Shown piece by piece: positions 50,430 to 62,100 of a stretch of DNA of 64,000 nucleotides; within the stretch, counting starts at the first letter, position 1, and each line of letters starts with the position of its first letter. The position numbers and the translations under genes were made by a program. The notes under the pieces are model-generated. The model saw nothing but the letters and a program-made list of their open reading frames with translations, was not told the origin of the DNA and did not search any database. This DNA comes from Aulostomus chinensis (lineage: Eukaryota; Chordata; Actinopteri; Syngnathiformes; Aulostomidae). Location of the stretch: contig JBBMOA010000015.1 in NCBI GenBank assembly GCA_037954235.1, positions 22,189,569-22,253,568 on the forward strand. Direction: 5' to 3'.

Positions 50430-51402
50430 TGCACTCCGACCCATCCAACCAACTGCATCATCAAATATGCGGACGACACCACCGTGGTTGGACTCAACCG
50501 TGACGAGGACGAGACAGTGTACAGGGTAGAGGTAAAGAAACTGTCTCACTGGTGCTTAGGCAACAACCTGATCCTGAAGGTCCATGAGACCAAAGAACTT
50601 ATTATGGACTTCAGGAAGAACAGACAGGACTACACCCCCCTCCTCATAAATGGAGAACAGGTGGAAACTGTCACCACCTTCAGGTTCCTGGGCACCCACA
50701 TCTCCTCCGACTGCTCCTGGACTTATAATGTCAGGGCCCTGGTGAAGAAGGCTTCTACCACTCCTCCGTGGAGAGCATCCTTACCTACAGTCTAGGAGTG
50801 TGGTACGCTGGCTCCACAGCGGAGGATAGGAGGGCGGTGCAGAAGGTCAAACACCGCCCAAAAAATCATCGGCTGCCCTCTGCCCACCTTGGAACACATC
50901 TCCTCATCCTGCTGCCTCAGGAGAACCAAGGCCATCACAGCTGACCACACCCACCCTGCCCACCCCCTGTTTGACCTGATGTCCTCGGGCAGGCGCTTCA
51001 GGTCAATTAAGTCCCGCACCAGCAGACTCACGAACAGTTTTTTCCCCTGGGCCATCAGGACTGCCAACACCCACAAACACAGCTAATGCACACACACAAC
51101 TCTCTGGACCCCCCCCCCCCCCTGATCAACAACCACCAAACTACCTCATCCTGGACTTTAAACACTTTAAAATCTCCTTTTGCACCTGTCACTTTTTTTC
51201 ACTTGCATCTTGCACATTTTTTAATCTTTTTTCTATATTTTTACTGTTCTCAAATTGCTTATTGTTTATTTTTATCTATTGTATCTTTTCTTTAATGTGC
51301 ATTCTGTGGTGCATGGTGGCTCTGGTAGAGCGCTCCTTTTAACTATTTTCACTGTACCCCCCCCCCCCTGTACAGCAACAATAAAGGATTCTGATTCTGA
51401 TT
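50430..51402 (+). pseudogene. LINE reverse-transcriptase relic (jockey/CR1 superfamily type)
   Basis: Begins inside the reverse transcriptase with IKYADDTTVVGL (catalytic YADD), then ELIMDFRKNRQDYTPL and FRFLGTHISSDCSWT, as in fish non-LTR elements of the jockey superfamily. The frame breaks near 50755 with loss of the expected stretch between VKKA and the next motif, and again near 50850. The C-terminal motif SSGRRFRSIKSRTSRLTNSF is then readable at about 50975-51050. The 3' end has CAATAAAGG followed by TTCTGATTCTGATT, a short tandem tail typical of such LINEs. It is 5'-truncated and internally deleted. Confidence 0.9.
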
Positions 51403-52330
51403 TAATTTGTGTATAACAGATCAATTCAATTCAATGGCTTGCTGCTCTGACGTTGCTGGACCACTGGGGCAGGGCTCTCCCATATAATCCGCCTGTGCAT
51501 ATTCTCCATTTCTCTGAGGAATTTTTTTTCTGGCTTGGCATCAGAAAGCATTTGACCGCCAACTGCATGCCCTCCTGCCTCTTCTACATGCAGTGGAAGA
51601 GGCACTCGTGGGGTCAATCCAGATTTGGATACGCACGCAAGGCAATATTTTCCTTTTAGCCTTGCCAGGGATGACACGACTGGTTAACTGGATAAGATGA
51701 TGTGGCCCCTAACAGAAGGCAGGATCCATCAGAAATCCACCCTGTCATTCACAAGTCACAACCTATCATTGTTTATCATACACTACAGGTTTACAGTAAT
51801 TCTTAATCATAAAAGTGCAAGTCTATTTTTCTTTGGACATTTTAATTGTAAAACCACATAACAATAAGCTGAATTGTTTCAATTCCTTTCTCTATTTTTC
51901 TGTAGACTGAAATGTAAGTAGATGAACTAGAACAATCTTTCATAGATTGCCTGCATAAAAATACTAAAGAGGTATATACAAAGACAGCAATATTAGTATA
52001 AGTGCATCTGGTGTGTTGTCGCTGCAGTGAAAAAAATTGGTACACTTTGGTACATCAAGGTGACTGTTATTAATTAAAGTATGTGTCTAGTTATAATTTA
52101 CAATAGTGTTCATCTTAACTGTTCTGTCCAGCAAAGATTGATTCCAAGAAATGGGGGGGGGGGGGGGGGGTTTACAGGTAAGGGGATACATGATCCTCTC
52201 TTTACAATAAGGCTCACAAAGTGCTTTAGTAAATGGTTTACTAACTAAAGAAATGCTTATTCAGCACTCAAGTGAGCAAATAAGCATCAAATAACTGTAA
52301 GTGTGTAACTGAATAATTGAAATCCATCAA
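51403..52330. other. Non-coding stretch with a G run
   Basis: A run of about 18 G residues lies at 52153-52170. The frames at 51426-51677 on both strands are unrecognised. Confidence 0.5.
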
Positions 52331-52548
52331 TTAGGTTGCCAGTCCTTTGCAGGGCCAACACATATGGACATACAACCAGTTGCTCTCACAGCCACACCTA
52401 CGGTCAATTTAGAGCATTCAATTAACCTGGTCCCCTCTTGATGTCTTTGGACTGTGAGAGGAAACTGTAGTACCCGGAGAGAACCAATACAGGCACAGGG
52501 AGAACATGGAGACTCCACACAGAAAGACCCCCGTGCAAACCGACCCAT
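52331..52548 (-). mobile_element. tRNA-like SINE, copy 7, truncated
   Basis: Minus-orientation middle part only, from GGTTGCCAGTCCTTTGCAGG to TCCACACAGAAAGACCCCCG. Both the GGAT tail and the tRNA-like head are missing. Confidence 0.7.
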
Positions 52549-54905
52549 GTATCATTTATACAAATAATCTTAACATGTACAAGACAGTGGCAGATTAAAA
52601 TCTGTTTTATATACAATGCTAATTTATCAAAGCATTTTAATGGTAATGAGCATTTAATATAACTTCCTCTCCCACAGATCACAAGCACTGCAGAGTTACT
52701 TTGATACATTTCAGAGTACAATTTTGTCTATGAAAGGTGCGCAAATAAACCTTACCAGTGGTCTGATTAAATCAGACCATATTCTTGGTTGTGAACACCC
52801 CCTAAATGCCTTTCAAAAGCTTTGGATTTCTGCAACAGATTAAATTGTGATGTGAGTTTTCCTATGCTGATGGATTCCAAAATGATGTTGATAATGAATC
52901 TGAAACAAATTTTTAAGACTAACTGTAACTACTAGTTGTTTCCATCCTAATTTAAACAATCAGACTATAAACTTTTAGTTTGTTATTTGCATCTCATGAG
53001 GGATAGTCTCCTTGACCTACTCAGACCTCTACGCAAATTATAACTTGACCACCGAACACAATATGGTAAATTGACAGCAGAATACGCAAAGATTGTATTT
53101 GTGTATTCTTTGCTTTCAAACACAAAGTGAACAAGCAGATTTGGACTAGATTTACTTTTTAACTATTTCTTTCAAAGTATTGTTAGGCCTCTCAGAGGGC
53201 TTAGAGCGCCATTACGTTTCATTCTACTCTACTGAATACATCACTTCTGCATGTGCTACCTTAAAACATATTTCTCATTATAAAAAATAATGACAGAAAC
53301 ATGTCACATATGTCCTGGGCACCTGTGGGGGGCTGCTGTGTTCCTGCAGCCTATGTCCACTCAGAGAAGCAGGTTGCAATTGCAGGCAGGAGACTTTAAA
53401 ACACCAGGGATTTCAGGGCTGAGCTGTACTGTGTCTTGCCTGAGAGTAGACCAAGTACATTTGGAAGGGGATGAGCCAGACTATTATTAATTATCCAGCA
53501 TACAGGGCAATGGCGCCATAAACAACCTTTGACTGACAGACAGGTTCTAACCAGAAAAACAGGCAGGCTTTGGGAGGCTGTGGGGTACGTGGTGAACTCT
53601 CAGCAGTTGGATTGTAAGGATATTTTTACTGTCTCTCATCTGCAGAGAATGCCATGAAAAAGGGAGACAGATGTCTTTACCTGGATTTTGTCTTGCGTTT
53701 TTGTCACTCTAGTCTGCATATTCAAATTTCATGTTTTTTGTATAAAGAATGCTTACACCTGAGGAAAGTCACATTAAATTGTAAAACCTATGTCCAGTAG
53801 TCATCTTTACAAAAAAAACAAAAACGAGTGAGAACATTTTTACCTAAACCAAAACCTCAGTTTAATTCCAGCCTTCAAACTGACTTGAGGTTAATCAGAG
53901 TGCAGGTCTTCCAGGATTAAGTCAGGTCAAGTATGTAAAAGGACCTGGGCTGGATCTTATTATATATTAATGGAGGACTTGCTTGTCCTGAATTCAGAGT
54001 TGCACTACTAAAGTCATGCAGACTCCAAAGGCATACTTAAAAAAAAAACTGTGTCCATGAAATTTGAAGAGGAACAACGTCTTAGTGTTGTTGCTCTAAA
54101 GCAGCTATGGTTTTGTTTTCCCTCCACCAAAGCAAACAGTAGGTGTGTGGGACATCAAAGAGCCAAGAAGCCCTCCAGGTAGCCAGGGGTCAGAGCATAC
54201 CTGAGTTCAGGCATCATTTCACCCATACAAATTACCTCCTGATTATATATTAAGTTTTTCCACATTAGCTGTCACTCATTTATCAACAAGGGGTGTGATG
54301 AGTGTAAGGTCAGTCTACACATAAAGCAACACTGCGCTGCAAGACACAAATAAACCTAGATATCTTGCTTGTTGACTTAGTTCAGGGCATGATTTGTATG
54401 CCTGCTTCTGGTCAGCACAAAATCAAATATGAGGTCAGTATATTTTCAATCCCAACCTCCGTTTCAATAGTGCCTGAGCTGTGACAGTCCACCGCATATT
54501 CAGAGCTACCACTCAAATAAACACAATTCTATCCCTTTTTCCTCAAGGTGCACTTCATTATACAGATTTAGTGACGGACTATTACAATTTTAATAAGCAT
54601 TAGAGGAGGAAGCCTTTTTGGGCTCGGCGTATCATAACATTTATACAGCATGTAAAACGGTCTGTGGCATGACTAGCGGTCAGGTGAGAAAGAGCTGACT
54701 TTTATTTTAGCCATAGCCACACTGCCTCAGTCCTTCTACAGCAAGACAGTGGGAGCATTTAGGGGAAGGGCCGCATGGCTCAGTCATACATTTGGACATG
54801 TGTGTGGTGGAATGATGAGATGATTCATTTTCCCAGGAGAGAGGAGGTGAGACAAAACACCTGCAACAACTTGTCATTCTTCTGCCATTCAGCTCACTTA
54901 ATATG
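52549..54905. other. Non-coding stretch, no gene supported
   Basis: The only structure noted is a perfect 10-bp inverted repeat around one base at 52759-52779 (TGGTCTGATT / AATCAGACCA). No exon-like frame was found. Confidence 0.45.
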
Positions 54906-54911
54906 TAATTA

Positions 54912-54955
54912 GGGCCTGAGCCCGGAGGTCCTCCGGGGCGAAGACCCTATTATGT
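54912..54955. repeat. GC-rich hairpin, likely transposon end
   Basis: TAGGGCCTGAGCCCGGAGG, then TCCTCCGGGGCGAAGACCCTA, can fold back on itself (CCGGAGG with CCTCCGG; AGGGCC near GACCCT). It stands out from AT-rich flanks and resembles a motif I associate with repeats in other fish genomes; the class is unknown. Confidence 0.4.
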
Positions 54956-55363
54956 TTGCTCGAAACACTTGTTCAGTTTTAAGTTTGCAACATGTTTTTG
55001 CCTCAGAACACAGTTTAGGCAAAAACGTGATTTTACGTAGTTCCGAATAATTTATTAGCACTGTAACTGAATACTAAAAACAACAGTTATAAACCCTTTT
55101 CCTCTATAATCTGCTATAATCTCCCTAACTGTTACACCTAAGAATTCTCCAACACACCAATCCAAAAAGTCTGAAGAACTTGTATGACTTTGAATGTAAC
55201 TATGGAGGTATGTGCTCCCGGAACTTTACTATTTATTTATGGATTGTCAGACTATTCAAACAGTATTGTGTTGAAATGAACTCTGCCATGGTAATATTCT
55301 GCTCTCATTCACTTAACAAATACATTTCCAATAATTTAGTTATTATGAATAACACTCTAAAGT

Positions 55364-55689
55364 AGGTGGCATGGCGCTTCAGTGGTTTGCTCTGTCCCCC
55401 CACAGCAAGGGTTCTGGGTTCGAGTCCTCTCCGGGTATTCCAGCTTCCTCCCACAATCCAAAGACATGCAAATGGGACTAGGCTAATTGGATACTTTAAA
55501 TTGACTGTAGGTGTGGCTGTGAGTGTGAATGTATGTCTGTCTATATATGTTGGCCCTGTGATGGACTCACGACCTGTCCAGGGAGTATCCCGCCTCACGC
55601 CCGAAAGCCGTTGGGATAGGCTCCAGCCCCCCTGTGACCCTTAACAGGATAAGTGAACAAAAATGGATTGATGGATAGATTGATGGATG
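55364..55689 (+). mobile_element. tRNA-like SINE, copy 8
   Basis: Has the best B box of the family (GGTTCGAGTCC at about 55417) and a short internal deletion where copies 1 and 4 have the TCTTTCTGTGTGGAG section. It is flanked by a perfect 11-bp direct repeat, AACACTCTAAA, at 55351-55361 and 55690-55700. This is the clearest target-site duplication of the family here. Confidence 0.85.
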
Positions 55690-55700
55690 AACACTCTAAA

Positions 55701-57125
55701 TTGGACTATATTGTGTAATGAGTACTTACATAGTACGTACTTCAGATACATTGTGATGACAATACTGAGATACTTTTACTTTAAGTGATACTTAACCAAA
55801 ACATTTATTTTTGCCTTTCTCGTACAAGTAGTTCAAATATACTGTATGTACCTAGTTATCCATCCAAAAAGATGTCTTTTTCCTCCTGCAACACTTCTCT
55901 GTGACTCCAGAATACAGAAAGAGACAGCCTTATACATTTAACTTTAAGCTAATGGTGACTAATGACTCAGAACAGAACAACAAACTTGACCAAAAAACAT
56001 TGGCAAACTCTTGAGTGCTTCACCTGGTATAATGCATGTCTTTTTCATCAAGCCATATGCTCAGTAATCGAGTTTGGTACTATGAATTAGTGTGAGCAGG
56101 TTGGTTTAACCCCTAATTTCCACCAGGCACAGCTGCAGCATTTTATGGCCTTGACAAGTAATTACATCGGTCCTTTACACAGCTGCAGTTCCCACCAGTA
56201 GCGCTTCAGCCATGCATTTTACCCACCCTGCCTTGTTACATTGCCCAGATTCTACTATTTTGGTTGTTTCTTGGCTCATGTGTTCAATTACGTTGTGTCC
56301 TCTGCTGTCTGTTTTTGTGGTTGGGAGTTTGCACATGGTATTTTATTTTGAAAATTGACCGGATTCACAATGTCATTCATGTGGTAACCTCATGTCTAGC
56401 TCCATTTACTCTATGCAGCTTGATGCACCTTCTGTCAAAAAAAGACTCACTGTGTACTCCTAGCAAAGCAGAGTGCCAAGCTGTTTCTGGGACATGCCTG
56501 AAATGTTTCTTGCGGGAACAAAAGTGTTATGTAGAATGCTGTGAGCAGATCTGGTTAATGCTCATCTGTAACACAATACAACCATGTCTAGTGGACATTA
56601 GGAGTAAGTGACTGTGCCAGATGCTTGTGCTTGGCAACTCTGAAATTGTGCTGAATTTTAAAAGCGTTGTAGTTAGTTTTAGCTCAAATCATACTGGTTG
56701 TGGATTACTGAGCATACAGCTGTATAAAGAAGATATAGCTTGTACTGGACGATGTTCTATGCTTTCTCCAGAGCTTGAGAGTGGAATGATACAAATACAC
56801 ACAAGCAGCTTATGTTAATGAACAACAAGCATTGTTGAGCCCTAGTATTGGTATGGCTGTGATTTGTTATTATCCCCTGCCTCTGAAAAGCTAACTCAAT
56901 CCAGCATCATGCACCCAGAACTGTTTCAATAGTCAGAGAAACTCGTATAAACACAGTGTATATATCAAGGATATCCACAATGGGTTGTTTGGCTCTTATC
57001 AGCTGGAGCCAGACTTTGTTTTTCTTCATTCCTTTATAACTTTTAAGTTAATGTCTTTTTCTTTTTTCCAATGGTTATGAAAGCAGTGGTAAGACAATTA
57101 CATTTTCCCCCAGTTTCAAATCTAC
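55701..57125. other. Non-coding stretch, no gene supported
   Basis: The Cys-rich 115-codon frame at 56264-56611 has no splice context or recognised family. A patch near 56100-56240 (CCACCAGGCACAGCTGCAG, later CAGCTGCAGTTCCCACCAG) has inverted-repeat character and may be a small transposon remnant. Confidence 0.4.
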
Positions 57126-57219
57126 TCAAACAGCATGGGACACAACTCCACATCCTGTTGAAAAGATGAGAGCCACAGCCATCATTGTAAGGGCTGGGAA
57201 CCAGAGATAGTATCCAGAC
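57126..57219 (-). CDS. Candidate terminal exon ending in a membrane segment
   Basis: Read on the minus strand, acceptor CCTTAAAATCTTTTTCAG is followed by one split-codon base and 30 codons, then TGA at 57128-57126. The peptide contains a long hydrophobic stretch (YYLWFPALTMMAVALIF) that could be a membrane helix near a C-terminus. I do not recognise it; a second frame is also open, and no upstream exon was identified to the right. Confidence 0.2.
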
Positions 57220-57404
57220 CTGAAAAAGATTTTAAGGAATTAATAACGCTAGGAAATTTTATCCATTGAGAAAACCCTGTTTTGATCTATTTGAATTTAC
57301 TTAAATAGATGTAAACTCTATATTCTATAAAACCACATAGCTTGTCATTACATTTCTTTTTCAATGCATAACATACATCAGACAATATAGGTCCATGAAA
57401 ACTT

Positions 57405-57640
57405 CCCTCAATGGAGGCGGATGGCCGCCCACTCGGAGCCCAGTTCCATCTGAGATTTCTTCCTGTTAAAAGGGAGTTTTTTTCTCGCCACCGCCGCTAA
57501 GTGCTTGCTCATGTGGGAATGTTGGGTCTCTTTCATCTGAGTTAACGAGTAAGGTTCTAGACCTGCTCTTTGTGTAAAGTGCCTTGAGATGGACTTTGTT
57601 GTGATTTGGTGCTATATAAATAAAGATTGATTGATAATTG
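57405..57640 (+). mobile_element. Family B repeat 3' part
   Basis: Contains GGCGGATGGCCGCCCA, TTTCTTCCTGTTAAAAGGGA, GTAAAGTGCCTTGAGATGG and TTGTGATTTGGTGCTATATA, then AATAAAGATTGATTGATAA. The last part is the reverse complement of the left end at 20935. The ATTGA repeats at the end look like a LINE/SINE-type tail. Confidence 0.65.
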
Positions 57641-58197
57641 AGATAGAATAGCCACTAACAAGTCCACACAGATAAATGTGTCTCATTACCTGCCCCCCAC
57701 ACTTAAAAAATGTTGGTGCTCTGCCTTCCCATCAGACAGTCATTTTTTAGGGGACTACATTCCTCAACTGCATAATGTCTATATTCCTATGCAGAGCCAA
57801 GCTGTACCTGCCATGTGCTGTTTTATGTCGGCCCTATTATGCTGACGAAAGGACATATATAATTAAGATGTATACATGTGACATTATCCGTGTTTCTTTT
57901 GGAATCTCCGACCAGCATAATCCTGTTTCCCAAAACCACAATTTCAAATCAGGTTATGATGTGTATTATCATAGCATGAAAACACAATGTAAGTATACTT
58001 GGAAAACCTGGCCGGGATACAAAAGTCAATGTGCAGTCACTGTCTTGGCAGCTTCCATACGATCATCTGAATCCTGGGGTCTGATGTTTAGATTTATATG
58101 AATCTAGACAATTGACAAAATATGTAGCATACCTACTAACTCTACAGGACTCCAAAGAGCATCCAGGTTTCCGAACAGCAGTTGAGATAAAGGATAA

Positions 58198-58219
58198 GAA
58201 GAAGAAGAAGAAGAAGAAG
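58198..58219. repeat. GAA trinucleotide repeat
   Basis: Seven GAA/AAG units. Confidence 0.9.
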
Positions 58220-58442
58220 TGACAAGATGCGACCTGATGTAGTTTGACTATATGAAATGAGCAACGTGATCCTGTGAGAAAGTGAAACAATGTAGATAAA
58301 CTTGTCCACAGAGGTCTCAGTGTTAAATGTCATTACATGAATCTAATTATAGCCTCTGTTGTCTTATGTAGATATCATTTAGCTTTCATTAGCTTTTGTT
58401 GTCCCGTTAGATATAATGTCTATTTACAGCCTCATTTGTTAG

Positions 58443-58640
58443 TAAGTCAAGTCACCATTTATTTATAAAGCACATTTAAAACGACCTCAGTCAACCAAAG
58501 TGCTGTGCAGTTGTAAAAGCAACAAAGAACAACAACAACACAAGGGATAATAGTCAATTTAAAACAAATGTAGATTAAAAAGAGAGAATAAAAGAGAGTA
58601 GAAAGGAGACAGAGAGGGAGAGAGAAAGAGAGAGAGCCAA
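58443..58640. mobile_element. Interspersed-repeat fragment
   Basis: TTTATTTATAAAGCACATTT, then CAACCAAAGTGCTGTGCAG and an A-rich/GA-rich stretch, is a motif order I associate with another repeat common in fish. The class is not known to me. Confidence 0.4.
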
Positions 58641-58809
58641 GATTGCTTGCTTAGCCGGGAGTGAATGCCAAGGAGAAAAGATGAGACTAGTATACCATCT
58701 CAATGTAGCATACTGTATTTTGGATCTATTCTATTTAAATTGTAATCACTTGCACATTTTACATACAAATATTTAACAAAAACAGTGTTAAATGTTTATC
58801 TGTAAAATG

Positions 58810-59180
58810 TATGGTGGTGCAGTGGTTAGCACTGTTGCCTCACAGCAAGAAGGTTCCAGTTGAGCCCCAGCTGGGTCACAGGGTCTTTCTGTGTGGAGTC
58901 TCCATGTTTTCCCTGTGCCTGCGTGGGTTCTCTCCTGGTACTCCGGCTTCCTCCCACAGTCCAAAGACTGCAAATGGGGACGAGGCTGATTGATACTCTA
59001 AAATGACCATAGGTTTGGCTGTGAGTGTGAATGGTTGTCTGTCTATGTATGTAGGCCCTGTGATGGACTGGCAACCCATCCAGGGTGAACCCTGCCTCAA
59101 GCCCAAAGGCTGCTGGGAGAGGCTCCAGCACCCCTGTGACCCATAACAGGATAAGCAGTAGAAAATCAATGGATAGATGG
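58810..59180 (+). mobile_element. tRNA-like SINE, copy 9
   Basis: Nearly full-length, with A box TGGTGCAGTGG at 58814-58824. The direct repeat ACAGTGTTAA at 58782-58791 and 59181-59190 is a likely target-site duplication; about 18 bp between the left repeat and the head may be decayed 5' SINE sequence. Confidence 0.8.
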
Positions 59181-59190
59181 ACAGTGTTAA

Positions 59191-62100
59191 TTAAATGTTA
59201 AAAAACAATCAATATGTATCTCTACTGTAATAGTATTCATTCTAACCAGACAGAAGTTGGAGACATGCTCAGCTCTGAGTCTGTCATCTAGGTTAATTTC
59301 AAAATTTGACAAATACTTTTTATTCCTATGTTTGTGTGTAGGAGTAAGAGATCTTTCCCTCAAGTCTGAACTTTTACCCTTGGTGGTTTGATCAGTTTGC
59401 TCTGGACTTTGTTATTGTGTTGGCTGGATGTTTTGGAATACTTTTTTATGTGCTTTTAATGCTTGCATGTTATGATTATTTACCAGTTGTTTGCTATGAT
59501 TTCTCGAACAGTTTCTGAGTAATGATCTTCATAGGCATATTGCTCTCTGCATTCTTGTTGAGCAGCAACATAATTTTTAAAGGAGGATGGAAAAGGCTCC
59601 ATTTGAGGCTCTTTCCTGCAGCATTGCCTTTAAAAAGCCCCCATCATGATGCTGCTTAGTTAGTTATTTTTTAGTGATTTTTGGGGGGATGCACAAGAGT
59701 AATAGTATTAGCATGTCGTATGTATATCAATAAATACGGGCCTTTTAAAAATTCATTCATATTATTGTGATAGCCAGTGCTCTCATTAGCCCAGTTTTTC
59801 TCAAGTTTCTTATACTCTTCTCATCATCTGTCATGAAAATAACTCCACCATTATGCATTGGCAAGTAGACAAGCTTGTCAGACTGTTACCTTCACTTTGG
59901 CAAGTTATAGACAAAGGCTGATGCAGTCCTTTTGCTTTCAACCTTTGATGATTACATTGATTAGATGTTTAGTTGACCCACCAGTACACTGACAGACCTT
60001 TCCCTGTCTTTCCTCAGCTGAAGGTGAGAGTAATCAGGCTATGACAGAACTTGAGGCAACTTGAACCAGAACTTGCTAAAGGTTGTCCAAAACCCAAAAA
60101 GTCAATCAACTTGTTTATTTTCAGCCTGAGATGAGCTGGAAATGTTTGCAACAGAATACAGGCCTTTTGTTGTTCAGTTGATTGACTGGGTCTATTGCGC
60201 TAATTATGGAGGGTCTTGTTTAAACAGCTATCCATCAGTAAACTGACAGCTGGTATATGTTTGTGGTACCTGCTATTTAATGAAATCAAGATTTTGAAAT
60301 CATTTTCACAGTGTGGTTGTGTTTAAAATTCAATTTATGAATTGTGTGCTTTCTCAAAATCTAATTGAACATTCTCAGAAGATGCAAAAATGACAGCAGG
60401 ATACAATAAAGCATATGGGAGGATGACATGTTTAAAAGACATCACAAAAGTTACATTCAATGAATAACCTCTCGCACAATAACATGGATCTTTTGGGGTG
60501 GTGGCAAGAGAGCTTTCTCACTTTTTCAAAGGTATTTACTAGTTTGGGGCATCCTGGGTAACTTACACCAGCTTGCAGCAACAGACGCGAGCAGGAACAG
60601 CACTGAAACCATTAAAACTGCTCCGCCACAATAACTAAAAATAAAACTCGATGTTTGGATTATAAAAGTAGCAAATTCATTGAAGATTCAGCACAGCTCA
60701 AGAGTTCATGAAAATAGACTTAACAATTTCGACAACAAATATATATATATTGATATTGATATTTATAACTGTTGATGACACTGCGTAGTGTGTGCTTGAG
60801 TGTAATTTACATGGTGCCCCACACAAGGTTAAACAGAGGAGTTGTATCCATTCAACAGTTGCTCACAATACACAAACAGTACTTCCACGCTCATTAACTG
60901 TGGTGGGCTCGATCAGAAATAACAACACTGAATGCCTGTTGGTTTTGCATTGGACTCAGTCACTACTTTGCCAGACCTGATTTAGGTTCAGTCAAAAATG
61001 TACAGCCTAGGTCAGGTTCTATTGGCTATCAGCCAACAGCTCAACGGGGGTCATTCTCACTCTGTTTACTCAATTATTTCAGTGTGATCTCCCAGAACAT
61101 TGCAGTTTTCCAATGGAAATGTTTTGGAATTGTTTTTCATGGTGGAAGCATGAATTCCCTGGCTCAACAATGTTACAGGACAGGTGGTGTTCATGTTATT
61201 AAAAAACAAGAATGTCTGCTTTAGTGGGTAGATTAAGGTTGTTAAGGATGATCTGATGTAGTGGTACACAGTGTTCAAATCCTGTTTGGAGCACTTTGTT
61301 TCACAACTTTAACAAAAAAATATATGTCGTTAACCACATTTTGAGTAAACCAAAGGGATCTCAAACATAATGACACATCATTAAATAATTTCATTTATTT
61401 TGATTGATGACTATTTGCTTATGGTGAATTTCCTTTCAAGAAGCTGTTGACAGTGAATGAAGAGAAAATAGACATTTCTAAACTAAAAAAAAAAAACATG
61501 AACTGCTGCACATAATGTTACATTGTTGAATCAGGGTTTGTTGTGTTGGTATCATGCAGTTCAAGGTTGAGAGGTTATGGTCATTTCACATATTTCTGCA
61601 GGATCGGGTTACTAAAACTGTGTTCACCCAGCTGTTATAATATAAAAGCATCTTGACATTATTTGAACATTAGTTTTTCTACAACAGAATGTGAAAAATG
61701 AGAATGTAAATGAAAAACAGACAAAGTCTCTTTCAACAAACAAATGCTGAAATCAGGAATCTGTTCTCTCCTTTTGGTTTGGAAGGGTAGGTGGATCATC
61801 CAGCAGAGCTGCCTGGCACTTTGCTATCATATGTGATACATTCAGGCAATGAAAATAAATCAGTGTTGCCTCCATCCAATTTTGGAACTGTTAAAGTTCT
61901 AGGCAAAAAATGAAATGTGAGGCTGTGTTTTTCATCAAAGGGCCTGCACCAGACTTTCACGCATCCTTGATTATAAGTTCACAGAGTAGTGGTTTATTGT
62001 CATTGGTAGTGTATTTTTTCCATTCTCAAAATTGCAAACAGACTCTATTTTAGCCTTTAGAGGCGAGAAAGAATGTCTTTGGAATAAAGACATGAGATTC

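Noticed and set aside
56264..56611. Cys-rich 115-codon frame on the plus strand
   Set aside because: No known cysteine pattern, no signal peptide followed by a spaced Cys framework, no splice or promoter evidence.
57775..58101. 108-codon plus-strand frame
   Set aside because: No family features or splice context; composition resembles random AT-rich DNA.
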